A stretch of 15,594 nt of DNA from Clostridia bacterium (GCA_900770405.1 CAAGKL010000009.1:1-15594); one strand, 5' to 3'; positions 6,586 through 13,883 are shown, counted from the first letter of the stretch. Notes: generated by a model not told the origin, from the sequence alone. Translations and numbers: made by a program.

Positions 6586-7257
6586 ATGGTATTGCCTTTT
6601 TTGAATTTATACAGAATACTCGTCGGCGTGCCGATAGCGCTTCTGTCGCTTTCGGTGCACGAGGCGGCGCACGGCTGGGTGTCGTATAAGCTCGGTGACC
6701 CGACTCCGCGCGCGGAGGGCAGAATTACGCTCAACCCGATGGCTCACCTTGATCTGATGGGCACGATTCTGATGATTTTGACCGGCTTCGGCTGGGCAAA
6801 GCCCGTCTCGGTCAACCCGCGCTACTACAAAAACGTAAAGACCGGTATGGCGCTTACGGCGCTTGCCGGGCCGCTTTCCAATTTTCTGCTCGCGTTCGTG
6901 AGTGTGTTTTTGTCCTGTGTGCTCTCGCTGATTTTTGCGAGAACCGGCATAAACGCAGGCGTGGCGGAGTTTATCAACGGATTTTTATGGCAGCTCGCGG
7001 TGACGAACCTGTCCTTTATGGTGTTTAATCTTATCCCGATTCCGCCGCTCGACGGGTTCAAGGTCGTGGGGATTTTCCTGCCGAACCGCATATATTACAA
7101 CGTTTTGCGCTATGAACGCTATTCGATGATACTGATTATGGTTTTGTCGCTCACCGGCGCGCTTGGCTCGGTGATTACAAACGGCGTGGCGCTGTTTCTG
7201 CGGATGATTTACGGATTTTTCGCGCCGGCTATGAATTTTTTGCTGCCGCTGGTATAG
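6586..7257 (+). CDS. Site-2 protease family protein (peptidase M50, zinc intramembrane protease)
   Basis: This is a membrane metalloprotease of the M50/S2P family, which cuts substrates inside the lipid bilayer. The 223-residue product has the zinc-binding HEAAH at residues 25-29 in the first hydrophobic segment, and the second metal site in NLIPIPPLDG with Asp156. Conserved family elements LNPMAHLD and ALAGPLSNFLLAF lie between. No PDZ domain is present, which fits the compact bacterial branch seen beside scpA in many Firmicutes. AAAGGA lies 8 nt before ATG. It is the first gene of a five-gene unit; scpA starts 12 nt after its stop. The substrate is unknown. No family catalytic residue appears to be missing. 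Confidence 0.92.
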   Translation: MVLPFLNLYRILVGVPIALLSLSVHEAAHGWVSYKLGDPTPRAEGRITLNPMAHLDLMGTILMILTGFGWAKPVSVNPRYYKNVKTGMALTALAGPLSNFLLAFVSVFLSCVLSLIFARTGINAGVAEFINGFLWQLAVTNLSFMVFNLIPIPPLDGFKVVGIFLPNRIYYNVLRYERYSMILIMVLSLTGALGSVITNGVALFLRMIYGFFAPAMNFLLPLV

Positions 7258-7269
7258 GACGGGCGAATT

Positions 7270-7986
7270 ATGGAAAAAATGCAGTATAAGCTGGAAAATT
7301 TTGCGGGGCCGCTGGATTTGCTCCTGCATCTGATTACCAAAAACAAGGTCAGCATATGGGATATACCGATTGTCGAGATTACCGAGCAGTATCTCGAGGC
7401 GATAGACGGCATCGAGGACACGGAGCTGGAGGACACGAGCGAATTTATCGTGATGGCGGCACAGCTTTTGTATATAAAGTCGAAGCTGCTTCTGCCGAAG
7501 CCCGCCGAGGAGGAGGAAGAGGACCCGCGCGAGGATCTGGCGCGGAGGCTCGCCGAGTACAAGCTCTTCAAGGAGGCGTCGGCGGATTTGCGCAAAACCG
7601 AGTTTTCGAGCCGGTATATGTTCTTTAAGGGTGAGGAAAAAATCAATTTCCCGCTGCCGGAATATGACCGCCGGCACGAGGTTTATGAGCTTATGGACGC
7701 GTTCGCGGCAATCCTGGCGCGGCGCGAGCGCACGAAAAAGCCGGAAAAACGCGCGTTTTCGGGAATTGTCGGCAAGGAAAAAGTGCCGGTTGAGGATATG
7801 GTCGAGAAGGTGTGCCGTATGATGGCGAAATCGCCGCGGATGAGATTCCGGTCGGTATTTCGCGCCGAGGACTCGCGCCCGGAGATGATTGCGACATTTC
7901 TGGCGATACTCGAGATGATAAAACTGAGCAAAATCCGCGCCGAATACAGCGAGGGCGAGCACGATTTCGTGCTTGTGGGCGCATAA
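7270..7986 (+). CDS. scpA: Segregation and condensation protein A
   Basis: ScpA is the kleisin subunit of the SMC-ScpA-ScpB condensin, which organises and separates newly replicated chromosomes. The 238-residue product matches family length and opens with the hallmark YKLENFAGPLDLLLHLI, then VSIWDIPIVEITEQYLE. The C-terminal winged-helix region contains FLAILEMIKLSKI. The central part is acidic and charged (PAEEEEEDPREDLARRL), as expected for the kleisin linker. ATG at 7270 has only a weak AGGAC upstream, which suggests translation coupled to the preceding gene 12 nt away; an in-frame ATG lies three codons downstream. scpB follows within the same unit. Confidence 0.95.
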   Translation: MEKMQYKLENFAGPLDLLLHLITKNKVSIWDIPIVEITEQYLEAIDGIEDTELEDTSEFIVMAAQLLYIKSKLLLPKPAEEEEEDPREDLARRLAEYKLFKEASADLRKTEFSSRYMFFKGEEKINFPLPEYDRRHEVYELMDAFAAILARRERTKKPEKRAFSGIVGKEKVPVEDMVEKVCRMMAKSPRMRFRSVFRAEDSRPEMIATFLAILEMIKLSKIRAEYSEGEHDFVLVGA

Positions 7987-8022
7987 GAAGGGAGCAGAGT
8001 TCGGGAAGTGGACGGTGTTAAT

Positions 8023-8565
8023 ATGGAATGTGCCATCGAGGGCATACTCTTCGCGGCGGGCGAGCCGGTCAAGGCGGCGAAAATTGCGTCGGTGCTCGAC
8101 GCGGATCTCGACGAGGTGAAGGCGGCGGCGGCGCGGCTTTCGCAGAGCTACGACGAGGGTATGCGCGGGCTGAAAATGATTGAGATTGACGAGGGGTATC
8201 AGCTTTGCTCGCGCCCCGAATATTACGCATACATACAGGACATTCTCGGAGAGCAGCGCAGGCAGGCGCTCTCGAACGCGGCGATGGAGGCGCTGGCGAT
8301 AATCGCCTACAAGCAGCCCGTTACCAAGGGGCAGGTGGAATTTATACGCGGGGTAAATTCCGACGGCGCGGTGAACCGCTTGGTCGAGCGCGGGCTGGTC
8401 GAGGAGTGCGGCAGGCTTGATGCGCCGGGCAGACCGATTTTGTTTCGGACAACGCAGAATTTTCTGCGCTGCTTCGGGCTGAAAACGCCGCAGGAGCTGC
8501 CGGAGATTGATTTTTCCGGGCTCGGCGAGTATGAGCAGCTCGAGATGGAGGTCGGCGAAGAATAA
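8023..8565 (+). CDS. scpB: Segregation and condensation protein B
   Basis: ScpB dimers bind the ScpA kleisin and complete the SMC condensin complex. The 180-residue product starts MECAIEGILFAAGEPV, matching the usual ScpB N-terminus, and contains the second winged-helix hallmark LAIIAYKQPVTKGQVEFIRG followed by LVERGLVEECGR and PGRPILFRTT. The start is uncertain: GTG at 8008 is in frame and would add five residues (MDGVN). GGGAG near 7990 is rather far for either start. ATG at 8023 is preferred because it aligns with the family N-terminus. The gene follows scpA by 36 nt, as in most Firmicutes. Confidence 0.94.
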   Translation: MECAIEGILFAAGEPVKAAKIASVLDADLDEVKAAAARLSQSYDEGMRGLKMIEIDEGYQLCSRPEYYAYIQDILGEQRRQALSNAAMEALAIIAYKQPVTKGQVEFIRGVNSDGAVNRLVERGLVEECGRLDAPGRPILFRTTQNFLRCFGLKTPQELPEIDFSGLGEYEQLEMEVGEE

Positions 8566-8584
8566 TTCCGGAGGTGAGCGGCTG

Positions 8585-9181
8585 TTGAAATGGGTATTGC
8601 TTACGGCGGCAGCGGTTTTCATACTGATTTGCGCAGCCGTGCTGTTTACGCCGGTTTGGGTTGAGCTCTGCGCCGGGTTTCCGGGCAAGGGGCGGACAAG
8701 GGCGTACCTGAAAATCGCATTCTGGCGCATAGATTTGCTGAAGCAGACGCCGGAAATGCCGCAAAAAGGCGAGCAGAGTGCCGCGGGCGAAAAGCCCGAT
8801 GCGGCGGGGAAAATCCGCGCGGGGCTCGGCGCGTTCGGCGAGATAAAGGACGAGCTGTTTGGGCTTCTCTCCTATATTTCGGAAAAGGCGGTGCGGATTC
8901 GGCTTTTGAAAATCGGCATTGAATACGGCACCGGTGACAGCGCTTCGACCGGGATTTTGTACGGTGTGATTTCGGGCGCGGTTTACGGCGCTGCGGGCGC
9001 ACTGTCGGCGAAAACGCAGCTCGACCGCGCCGATATTAAAATCGAGCCGGATTTTTACACGGCGAAAATAAATGCCGGGGCGCAGTGTATAGTGAAAATC
9101 AGAAATGCGCATATTATTATTGCGGCGATAAAGGCTTGGCGGCTTTTGACGAGGATAAAAAAGCGGCGCGGTGATACATAA
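8585..9181 (+). CDS. DUF2953 (YtfI-like) membrane-anchored protein
   Basis: This 198-residue protein has one N-terminal hydrophobic anchor (about residues 3-21) and a mostly soluble remainder. It includes a short low-complexity linker (about 55-75), the GIEYGTGDSASTGILYGVISGAVYGA block, and KIEPDFYTAKINAGAQC. These match the DUF2953 family. Function is not known. The family's gene commonly lies directly before ytfJ, as ytfI does in Bacillus subtilis, and the same order holds here, which supports the assignment. The start is TTG at 8585, preceded by the strong ribosome site GGAGGTGAG (8570-8578); no in-frame ATG fits. The C-terminus is basic (RIKKRRGDT). A spore-related role is inferred from its neighbour only. 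Confidence 0.8.
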   Translation: MKWVLLTAAAVFILICAAVLFTPVWVELCAGFPGKGRTRAYLKIAFWRIDLLKQTPEMPQKGEQSAAGEKPDAAGKIRAGLGAFGEIKDELFGLLSYISEKAVRIRLLKIGIEYGTGDSASTGILYGVISGAVYGAAGALSAKTQLDRADIKIEPDFYTAKINAGAQCIVKIRNAHIIIAAIKAWRLLTRIKKRRGDT

Positions 9182-9221
9182 TCCGTGCGGCGGGATAAAT
9201 TGAGAAAGGAACGTGATTTTT

Positions 9222-9641
9222 ATGGCAGATACTCCGATTGAGGGTCTTATGCAGACGGCGATGAGCAACATAAAGGCGATGGTCGACGTGAATACGATTG
9301 TCGGCTCGCCGGTGACGACGGCGGACGGGACGGTGATTATCCCGATTTCGACGGTGTCGTTCGGGTTTGCCGCGGGCGGCAGCGAGTTCGAGGGAAAAAA
9401 GGCGAGCGTGACCGATGCATCGGCAAAGCCGATGTTCGGCGGCGGCTCGGGCGGCGGCGCGAATGTGAAGCCGGTGGCATTTCTGGTGGTGTCGAGCGGC
9501 TCGGTGCGGCTTTTGCCGGTGACCGACTCATCGTCACCTGTGGATAAAATAATCGACCTTGTGCCCGAGCTTGTGGATAAGGCAAATTCGGCAGTTTCGG
9601 GCTTTCTGAAGAAAAGGAAAAAGAACGACACCGAGGAATAA
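9222..9641 (+). CDS. ytfJ: Sporulation protein YtfJ/GerW family
   Basis: YtfJ (GerW) is an inner-spore protein known in Bacillus subtilis to be needed for normal response to some germinants. The 139-residue product shows the family pattern: MADTPIEGLMQTAMSNIKAMVDVNTIVG, then TVIIPISTVSFGFAAGG, a glycine-rich FGGGSGGGANVKPVAFLVV, and a C-terminal helix with a basic end (FLKKRKK). There is no signal peptide. ATG at 9222 is chosen over the in-frame GTG at 9213, which lies too close to AAAGGA. It closes the site-2 protease-scpAB-DUF2953 unit. Its presence suggests an endospore-forming lineage, although the family also occurs in some gut Clostridia not seen to sporulate. Confidence 0.92.
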   Translation: MADTPIEGLMQTAMSNIKAMVDVNTIVGSPVTTADGTVIIPISTVSFGFAAGGSEFEGKKASVTDASAKPMFGGGSGGGANVKPVAFLVVSSGSVRLLPVTDSSSPVDKIIDLVPELVDKANSAVSGFLKKRKKNDTEE

Positions 9642-9652
9642 TGGCAAAAAAA

Positions 9653-9688
9653 GGCGCAGCCGACTGTGGTTTCGGCTGCGTCCGTTTT
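9653..9688 (+). terminator. Terminator-type hairpin after ytfJ
   Basis: CGCAGCCGA (9655-9663) and TCGGCTGCG (9672-9680) form a perfect 9-bp stem, extended by two more pairs, with an 8-nt loop. The T-run is short (four) and 4 nt away. It is probably a moderate terminator. No promoter is evident between it and the next gene, so it may be leaky or partial. Confidence 0.65.
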
Positions 9689-9714
9689 GAAATAAAGGAC
9701 GAAGGGACAAGGGT

Positions 9715-11556
9715 ATGCCTTTTACTGACAGGGACAAAATTTTGATGCAGGTGCAAAAGCCGACGCGCTATACCGGCGGCGAGATTAACGCGGTTATGAA
9801 AAATCCGGACAACGTGCAGATCCGCTACGGCTTTGTGTTCCCCGATACATACGAAATCGCGATGTCGCATCTGGGGATAAAAATTCTCTACTATATATTA
9901 AATAAGCGCGAGGACACCTGGTGCGAGCGGGTTTTTGCGCCGTGGAGCGATATGGAGGCGCTGATGCGCCGCGACGGACACAGGCTTTTTGCGCTCGAGT
10001 CGGGCGACGAGGTGACACACTTCGACATTCTCGGTATAACGCTGCAATATGAGATGTGCTATTCCAATATTATAAATATGCTCGACCTGGCGGGGATACC
10101 GGCGCTGGCGAAGGATCGCGGCAGCGAGTACCCGATTATCTGCGGCGGCGGGCCGTGCGCGTATAATGCCGAGCCGATTGCCGAGGTGTTCGACTTTTTT
10201 ATGCTCGGCGAGGGCGAGGAACTGATTATGGAGACAACGGATCTGTACCTCGCGTGGAAAAAAAGCGGCAAGCGCGACAAAACTGAGCTTTTGCGCGAGC
10301 TTGCGAAGCTCGATGGCGTGTATGTGCCGTCCTTTTACGATGTAGAATACAATGCCGACAATACCGTGCGGGCGATTACGCCGAACACGCCCGAGGCGCG
10401 GCAGGTGGTAAAAAAGCGCATTATGCCGGACTTTGACAAGACATATGCGCCGGAGCAAATTATTGTACCCTTCGGCGAGGTGGTGCATGACCGCGTTATG
10501 CTGGAGGTGTTCCGCGGCTGCATACGCGGGTGCAGATTCTGCCAGGCGGGCTACGTGTACCGCCCGGTGCGCGAGCGCAGCCCCGAGACGCTGACCGCGC
10601 TTGCTGACAAGCTGCTCTCGTCGAGCGGCTACGACGAAATTTCGCTTTCGTCGCTCAGCACCAGCGATTACCGCGGTCTGCGGTGTCTGACCGACAATCT
10701 GCTCGAGATGACGACCGAGAAGAAAATCGGGCTGTCGCTGCCGTCGCTGCGGATAGATAATTTTTCGCTTGAGCTGATGAACAAGGTGCAGCAGGTCAGA
10801 AAAACCGGCATCACGTTTGCGCCAGAGGCGGGGACGCAGCGTATGCGCGATGTGATAAACAAGAATATAACCGAGGAGAATATTATGCAGTCGGTCGCGA
10901 TGCTGTTCCGCGGCGGCTGGACGAATGTGAAGCTGTATTTTATGATAGGACTGCCCGGCGAGACCGAGGCGGACGTAAACGGAATTGCCGAGCTTGCCGA
11001 GCGTGTGCTGGGTAAGTATTTTGAAATTCCGAAGGAGGAGCGGGCGAAGAACGTCAATGTCACCGTCAGCACCTCGAGCTTTATCCCCAAGCCGTTCACG
11101 GCGTTCCAGTGGGAGCGGCAGGACACGCGCGACGAAATTATCGCAAAGCAGAACCTTTTGAAAAGCGCGATTAAATCCAAGCGCATACGCTACAACTGGC
11201 ATGACAACAAGACGAGCTACCTCGAGGGCGTGTTCGCGCGCGGCGACCGCCGGCTGCTGGCGGTGATAATCGAGGCGGTGCGGCTCGGCTGCAAATTCGA
11301 CGGCTGGGGCGAGCATTTTGATTTTGACAAGTGGATGCAGGCGTTTAAAAACTGCGGCATCGACCCGGATTGGTACCTGCGCGAGCGGGCGGAGGACGAG
11401 GTTCTGCCGTGGGATCATATCAGCGTCGGCGTGAGTAAGGCGTTTTTCCTGCGCGAGCGGGCGAAGTCCAAGCGCGCCGAAACCACGCCCAACTGCCGCG
11501 AAAAATGCGCCGGCTGCGGTGCGGCGTCCTTCAAAACGGGGGTTTGCTATGAGTAA
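9715..11556 (+). CDS. TIGR03960-family B12-binding-type radical SAM protein
   Basis: This is a radical S-adenosylmethionine enzyme of the TIGR03960 family, whose reaction is not established. The 613-residue product has the usual length. Residues about 35-200 form a cobalamin-binding-like Rossmann region (YEIAMSHLGIKILYYILN, ICGGGPCAYNAEPIAEVFDFFMLGEGEE). The radical SAM cluster motif is CIRGCRFC, with Cys269, Cys273 and Cys276. It is followed by LSLSSLSTSDYRGL and by GITFAPEAGTQRMRDVINKN. The extreme C-terminus has a second Cys set, CREKCAGC (594, 598, 601) plus Cys611, as seen in the family. AAGGGA lies just before ATG. The stop overlaps the next gene by 8 bp, and the partner family is often found adjacent or fused. 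Confidence 0.92.
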   Translation: MPFTDRDKILMQVQKPTRYTGGEINAVMKNPDNVQIRYGFVFPDTYEIAMSHLGIKILYYILNKREDTWCERVFAPWSDMEALMRRDGHRLFALESGDEVTHFDILGITLQYEMCYSNIINMLDLAGIPALAKDRGSEYPIICGGGPCAYNAEPIAEVFDFFMLGEGEELIMETTDLYLAWKKSGKRDKTELLRELAKLDGVYVPSFYDVEYNADNTVRAITPNTPEARQVVKKRIMPDFDKTYAPEQIIVPFGEVVHDRVMLEVFRGCIRGCRFCQAGYVYRPVRERSPETLTALADKLLSSSGYDEISLSSLSTSDYRGLRCLTDNLLEMTTEKKIGLSLPSLRIDNFSLELMNKVQQVRKTGITFAPEAGTQRMRDVINKNITEENIMQSVAMLFRGGWTNVKLYFMIGLPGETEADVNGIAELAERVLGKYFEIPKEERAKNVNVTVSTSSFIPKPFTAFQWERQDTRDEIIAKQNLLKSAIKSKRIRYNWHDNKTSYLEGVFARGDRRLLAVIIEAVRLGCKFDGWGEHFDFDKWMQAFKNCGIDPDWYLRERAEDEVLPWDHISVGVSKAFFLRERAKSKRAETTPNCREKCAGCGAASFKTGVCYE

Positions 11557-12208
11557 TTATGTGATAAAATATAGCCGCGGCGACAGGGTGAAATACATAT
11601 CGCACCTCGATTTTGTGCGTATGTTCCACCGTACGGTACGCCGTGCGGGGCTGCCGTTCGTGTTTTCGCAGGGGTTCAATCCACACCCGGTGATGACGGT
11701 CGCGGTGCCGCTGTCGGTCGGCGTTACGGCGGACGGCGAGTATATGAAGGTCGGCTTTGACACGGAACTTTCGGAGAGCGAAATCGCCGCCGAGCTGAAC
11801 CGCGCTCTGCCCGACGGCTTTTGCGTGCGGGCGGTAAAGCGGGTCGAGGGCAAGGAGCTCGATTTCAACAAAATCGAGCGCGCTGTGTACGAAATCGACG
11901 CCGAGGCGGAAAATCCCGACACGTTTGATACGGAAAAATTTTTGGCAAACGGTGAAATTACCGTTATGAAAAAATCCAAGAGCGGCGAGCGCGAGACCGA
12001 CATAAAGCCGCTGATTTACTCGGCGGAGCGCATCGCGGGGGTGAGTGGGAATTTCGGGCTGCGGGTATGCCTTGCCGCCGGGAATAACGCGACGCTAAAG
12101 CCGGAAACACTCATCGCGGCGGTGAATAAATACACTGCCGCCGGGGTCGGGTTTTTTATGGCGCATCGCGCGATGCTCGCCGATGGCGCGGGGCGCGAGC
12201 TTTTATAA
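11549..12208 (+). CDS. TIGR03936-family radical SAM-associated protein (DUF2344)
   Basis: This 219-residue DUF2344 protein has no known reaction; the family occurs beside, or fused to, TIGR03960 radical SAM enzymes. The hallmark N-terminus is present: VKYISHLDFVRMFHRTVRRA (residues 14-33) and SQGFNPHP (40-47), followed by a PLSVGVTADGEYM region. It has no Cys motif of radical SAM type, so it is a partner rather than an enzyme of that class. ATG at 11549 overlaps the end of the upstream gene by 8 bp, with GGGGG 8 nt upstream, indicating coupled translation. A terminator follows 7 nt after the stop. An RNA-related role has been suspected for the pair because of genomic neighbours in other Firmicutes, but nothing in this window shows it. 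Confidence 0.9.
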   Translation: MSNYVIKYSRGDRVKYISHLDFVRMFHRTVRRAGLPFVFSQGFNPHPVMTVAVPLSVGVTADGEYMKVGFDTELSESEIAAELNRALPDGFCVRAVKRVEGKELDFNKIERAVYEIDAEAENPDTFDTEKFLANGEITVMKKSKSGERETDIKPLIYSAERIAGVSGNFGLRVCLAAGNNATLKPETLIAAVNKYTAAGVGFFMAHRAMLADGAGRELL

Positions 12209-12215
12209 TCGAAAT

Positions 12216-12254
12216 AAACGGAGCTTGAAATTTACTTTTTTCGGCTCCGTTTTT
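12216..12254 (+). terminator. Rho-independent terminator after the radical SAM pair
   Basis: AAACGGAGC (12216-12224) pairs with GCTCCGTTT (12244-12252), with T-rich sequence continuing to 12254. The loop is long (about 19 nt) and may itself fold partly. It lies 7 nt after the TAA. Confidence 0.82.
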
Positions 12255-12275
12255 GCTTTCAATTGCTTTTTGGTC

Positions 12276-12304
12276 TTTACAAGCGCAGTTTGTTGTGGTA
12301 TAAT
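12276..12304 (+). promoter_or_regulatory. Sigma-A promoter (extended -10) of rex
   Basis: TTTACA (12276-12281) and TATAAT (12299-12304) are 17 nt apart, with TGG directly before the -10 box. No sequence resembling the Rex operator (TTGTTAA-n4-TTAACAA type) overlaps it, so autoregulation is not evident. Confidence 0.85.
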
Positions 12305-12319
12305 TCATATAATAAAATG

Positions 12320-12332
12320 CGGCAATCTGCCG
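12320..12332 (+). other. Leader stem-loop upstream of the rex ribosome site
   Basis: CGGCA-ATC-TGCCG is a perfect 5-bp stem with a 3-nt loop, starting about 9 nt after the predicted transcription start and ending 4 nt before GGAGG (12337-12341). Confidence 0.5.
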
Positions 12333-12349
12333 TGATGGAGGCGTAGTAG

Positions 12350-12991
12350 TTGAATTACAACGGGAAAAAAGTGCCGGAGGTAGTCATAAAGCGGCTTCCG
12401 CGGTACTATCGTTATTTGGGCGAGCTGCTCAATCAGGACGTGCGGCGCATATCCTCGGGCGCGCTGAGCGAAAAAATGAAGGTTACGGCGTCGCAGATAA
12501 GACAGGATTTTAACTATTTTGGCGGCTTCGGTCAGCAGGGCTACGGCTATAATGTTGAGTATCTGCACGATGAAATCGGGACAATTCTCGGGCTGAAGGA
12601 GGGGTACACGACGATTATTGTCGGCGCGGGCTGCCTCGGTCACGCGCTCGCGAACTACAAGGGGTTTGAAAAGCGCGGCTTTCACCTAAAGGGGATTTTC
12701 GACTGTGCTCCGGAGAAAATCGGCAGGAGCGTCGGTGGCGTGACCGTGTCGGACATTGCCGATATGGAGGATTTCGTGCGCGCGAATAATATCGACATCG
12801 CAATTCTGACCGTGCCGCGCAGCGAGGTCAAGAGCACCGCTGACCGCCTGGCGGAATGCGGGATAAAGGGGCTCTGGAACTATTCTTTTGTCGAGCTGAA
12901 AACGAAAAACGACGTCGCTGTTGAGAATGTTCACCTGTCCGACAGCCTTATGACGCTGTCCTATAAAATTAAGCAGAGGAATGATGAATAA
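12350..12991 (+). CDS. rex: Redox-sensing transcriptional repressor Rex
   Basis: Rex is a homodimeric repressor that senses the NADH/NAD+ ratio and controls fermentation and respiratory genes; NADH binding releases it from DNA. The 213-residue product has an N-terminal winged helix (RISSGALSEKMKVTASQIRQ, then DFNYFGGFGQQGYGYNV), a Rossmann fold with GAGCLG at 92-97, and the C-terminal conserved GIKGLWNYSFVEL and a final domain-swapped helix region (VHLSDSLMTLSYKI). The start is TTG at 12350, with GGAGG 8 nt upstream; no in-frame ATG fits, since stop codons lie just before. Its stop TAA overlaps the next gene's ATG by one base, so the two are co-translated. No likely Rex target gene or operator is visible in the window. 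Confidence 0.95.
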   Translation: MNYNGKKVPEVVIKRLPRYYRYLGELLNQDVRRISSGALSEKMKVTASQIRQDFNYFGGFGQQGYGYNVEYLHDEIGTILGLKEGYTTIIVGAGCLGHALANYKGFEKRGFHLKGIFDCAPEKIGRSVGGVTVSDIADMEDFVRANNIDIAILTVPRSEVKSTADRLAECGIKGLWNYSFVELKTKNDVAVENVHLSDSLMTLSYKIKQRNDE

Positions 12992-13833
12992 TGCGTATAG
13001 TCGGATTTGTCGGCGCGAGCGGGACGGGGAAAAGCCACCGCGCGCAGGAGGCGGCAAAATTATGCGGCGCGGACGCGATCATTGACGACGGGCTTTTGAT
13101 TTCCGACCGGCGGGTAATTGCCGGCGTGTCGGCGAAAAAAGCCCCCACCAAGCTTGCCTCCGTGAGGCAGGCTCTTTTCTTTGATAAGGCGCGCGCCGAT
13201 GAGGTGCGGGGCGCAATCGGCACTTTTTCGCCGGAGTGCATAATGATTTTGGGCACATCTGAGAATATGACGCGCAGGATTGCGTCAGCGCTCGGGCTCG
13301 GTGCGCCGGAGCGGTATATTTATATAGAAGAAATTGCCTCGCCTGAGCAGATTGAAACGGCGCGGCACATTCGTGAAAAAGAGGGCAAGCACGTAATTCC
13401 CGTGCCGGAATTTGAGATAAAGAGCGATTTTTCGGGCTATTTTCTGCACCCGCTGCGCTTTTTTAAGAAGGGCACGCCGCCCGATGCCGCCGAGGAAAAA
13501 ACCATCGTCCGCCCGACCTTCAGCTATTTGGGCGACTACACGATTTCCGACAATGTCATAATCAGCGCGGTGCGGTACGAGGCGATGAAGGAGCCGTCGG
13601 TGCACAAGGTGACCGATGTCGGAATACGCACCTCCGACCACGGCGCGCACCTTGATGTGACGGTGATTATGAATATGTGCGAAAGTATCCCGAATGAATG
13701 TATAAAAATACAGCGACGTATACGCGAGGGAATTGAGCGCAATACGGCGATAAATGTGCGCAGGGTGCATATTTATGTGAAGAGCCTGTATTTTGGCGAC
13801 AAGGGTATTCTGTATAAATTGTTCAACAGATAG
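12991..13833 (+). CDS. P-loop NTPase fused to an Asp23/Gls24 domain, function unknown
   Basis: This 280-residue protein joins two domains. Residues 1 to about 160 resemble a nucleoside-kinase-like P-loop NTPase: MRIVGFVGASGTGKSHRA has a Walker A motif at 8-15 (Lys14), followed by DAIIDDGLLISDRR. Residues about 179-275 match the Asp23/Gls24 envelope-stress family: SYLGDYTISDNVIISAVRYEA, VTDVGIRTSDHGAHLDVTVI, and a terminal VRRVHIYVKSLYF strand. No membrane segment is present, so it is cytosolic. Most Asp23 proteins are short stand-alone proteins linked to cell-envelope stress or the membrane in Gram-positives; the NTPase fusion is less usual. ATG at 12991 overlaps the rex stop by 1 bp, with AGAGGA 10 nt upstream. 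No terminator follows. The exact function is not known. Confidence 0.8.
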   Translation: MRIVGFVGASGTGKSHRAQEAAKLCGADAIIDDGLLISDRRVIAGVSAKKAPTKLASVRQALFFDKARADEVRGAIGTFSPECIMILGTSENMTRRIASALGLGAPERYIYIEEIASPEQIETARHIREKEGKHVIPVPEFEIKSDFSGYFLHPLRFFKKGTPPDAAEEKTIVRPTFSYLGDYTISDNVIISAVRYEAMKEPSVHKVTDVGIRTSDHGAHLDVTVIMNMCESIPNECIKIQRRIREGIERNTAINVRRVHIYVKSLYFGDKGILYKLFNR

Positions 13834-13838
13834 ACGGA

Positions 13839-13877
13839 TATGAGAAAATATTCATAAAAAATGAATAAAAATGTAAA
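13839..13877 (+). promoter_or_regulatory. Pair of ArgR (ARG) boxes upstream of argD
   Basis: Two sites resemble the arginine repressor consensus TGAATAATTATTCA. The first is TGAGAAAATATTCA (13841-13854; 11 of 14 match). The second is TGAATAAAAATGTA (13862-13875; 10 of 14 match), which starts with the exact TGAATAAAAAT seen in Bacillus boxes. As 18-bp boxes (13839-13856 and 13860-13877) they are exactly 3 bp apart, the canonical spacing of paired ARG boxes. They end 6 nt before the -35 box. That they bind ArgR/AhrC is inference; no argR is in the window. Confidence 0.65.
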
Positions 13878-13883
13878 AAGTGC

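Noticed and set aside
6985..8730. A 581-codon open frame on the minus strand
   Set aside because: It lies antisense to the site-2 protease, scpA and scpB, which have clear family motifs. Its product is rich in R, H and L without recognisable domains, the usual look of a shadow frame in GC-rich coding DNA.
9898..11418. A 506-codon open frame on the minus strand
   Set aside because: It is antisense to the radical SAM gene, has an R/H/L-rich composition and no family motif, and no ribosome site was seen.
12255..12349. Rex autoregulatory operator before rex
   Set aside because: No TTGTTAA-n4-TTAACAA-like palindrome is found around the rex promoter.
13852..13867. ATTCAT-n-ATGAAT inverted repeat as a terminator of the Asp23-fusion gene
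   Set aside because: The stem is AT-only in strength with no T-run after it; it is better explained as the inner half-sites of the two ARG boxes.
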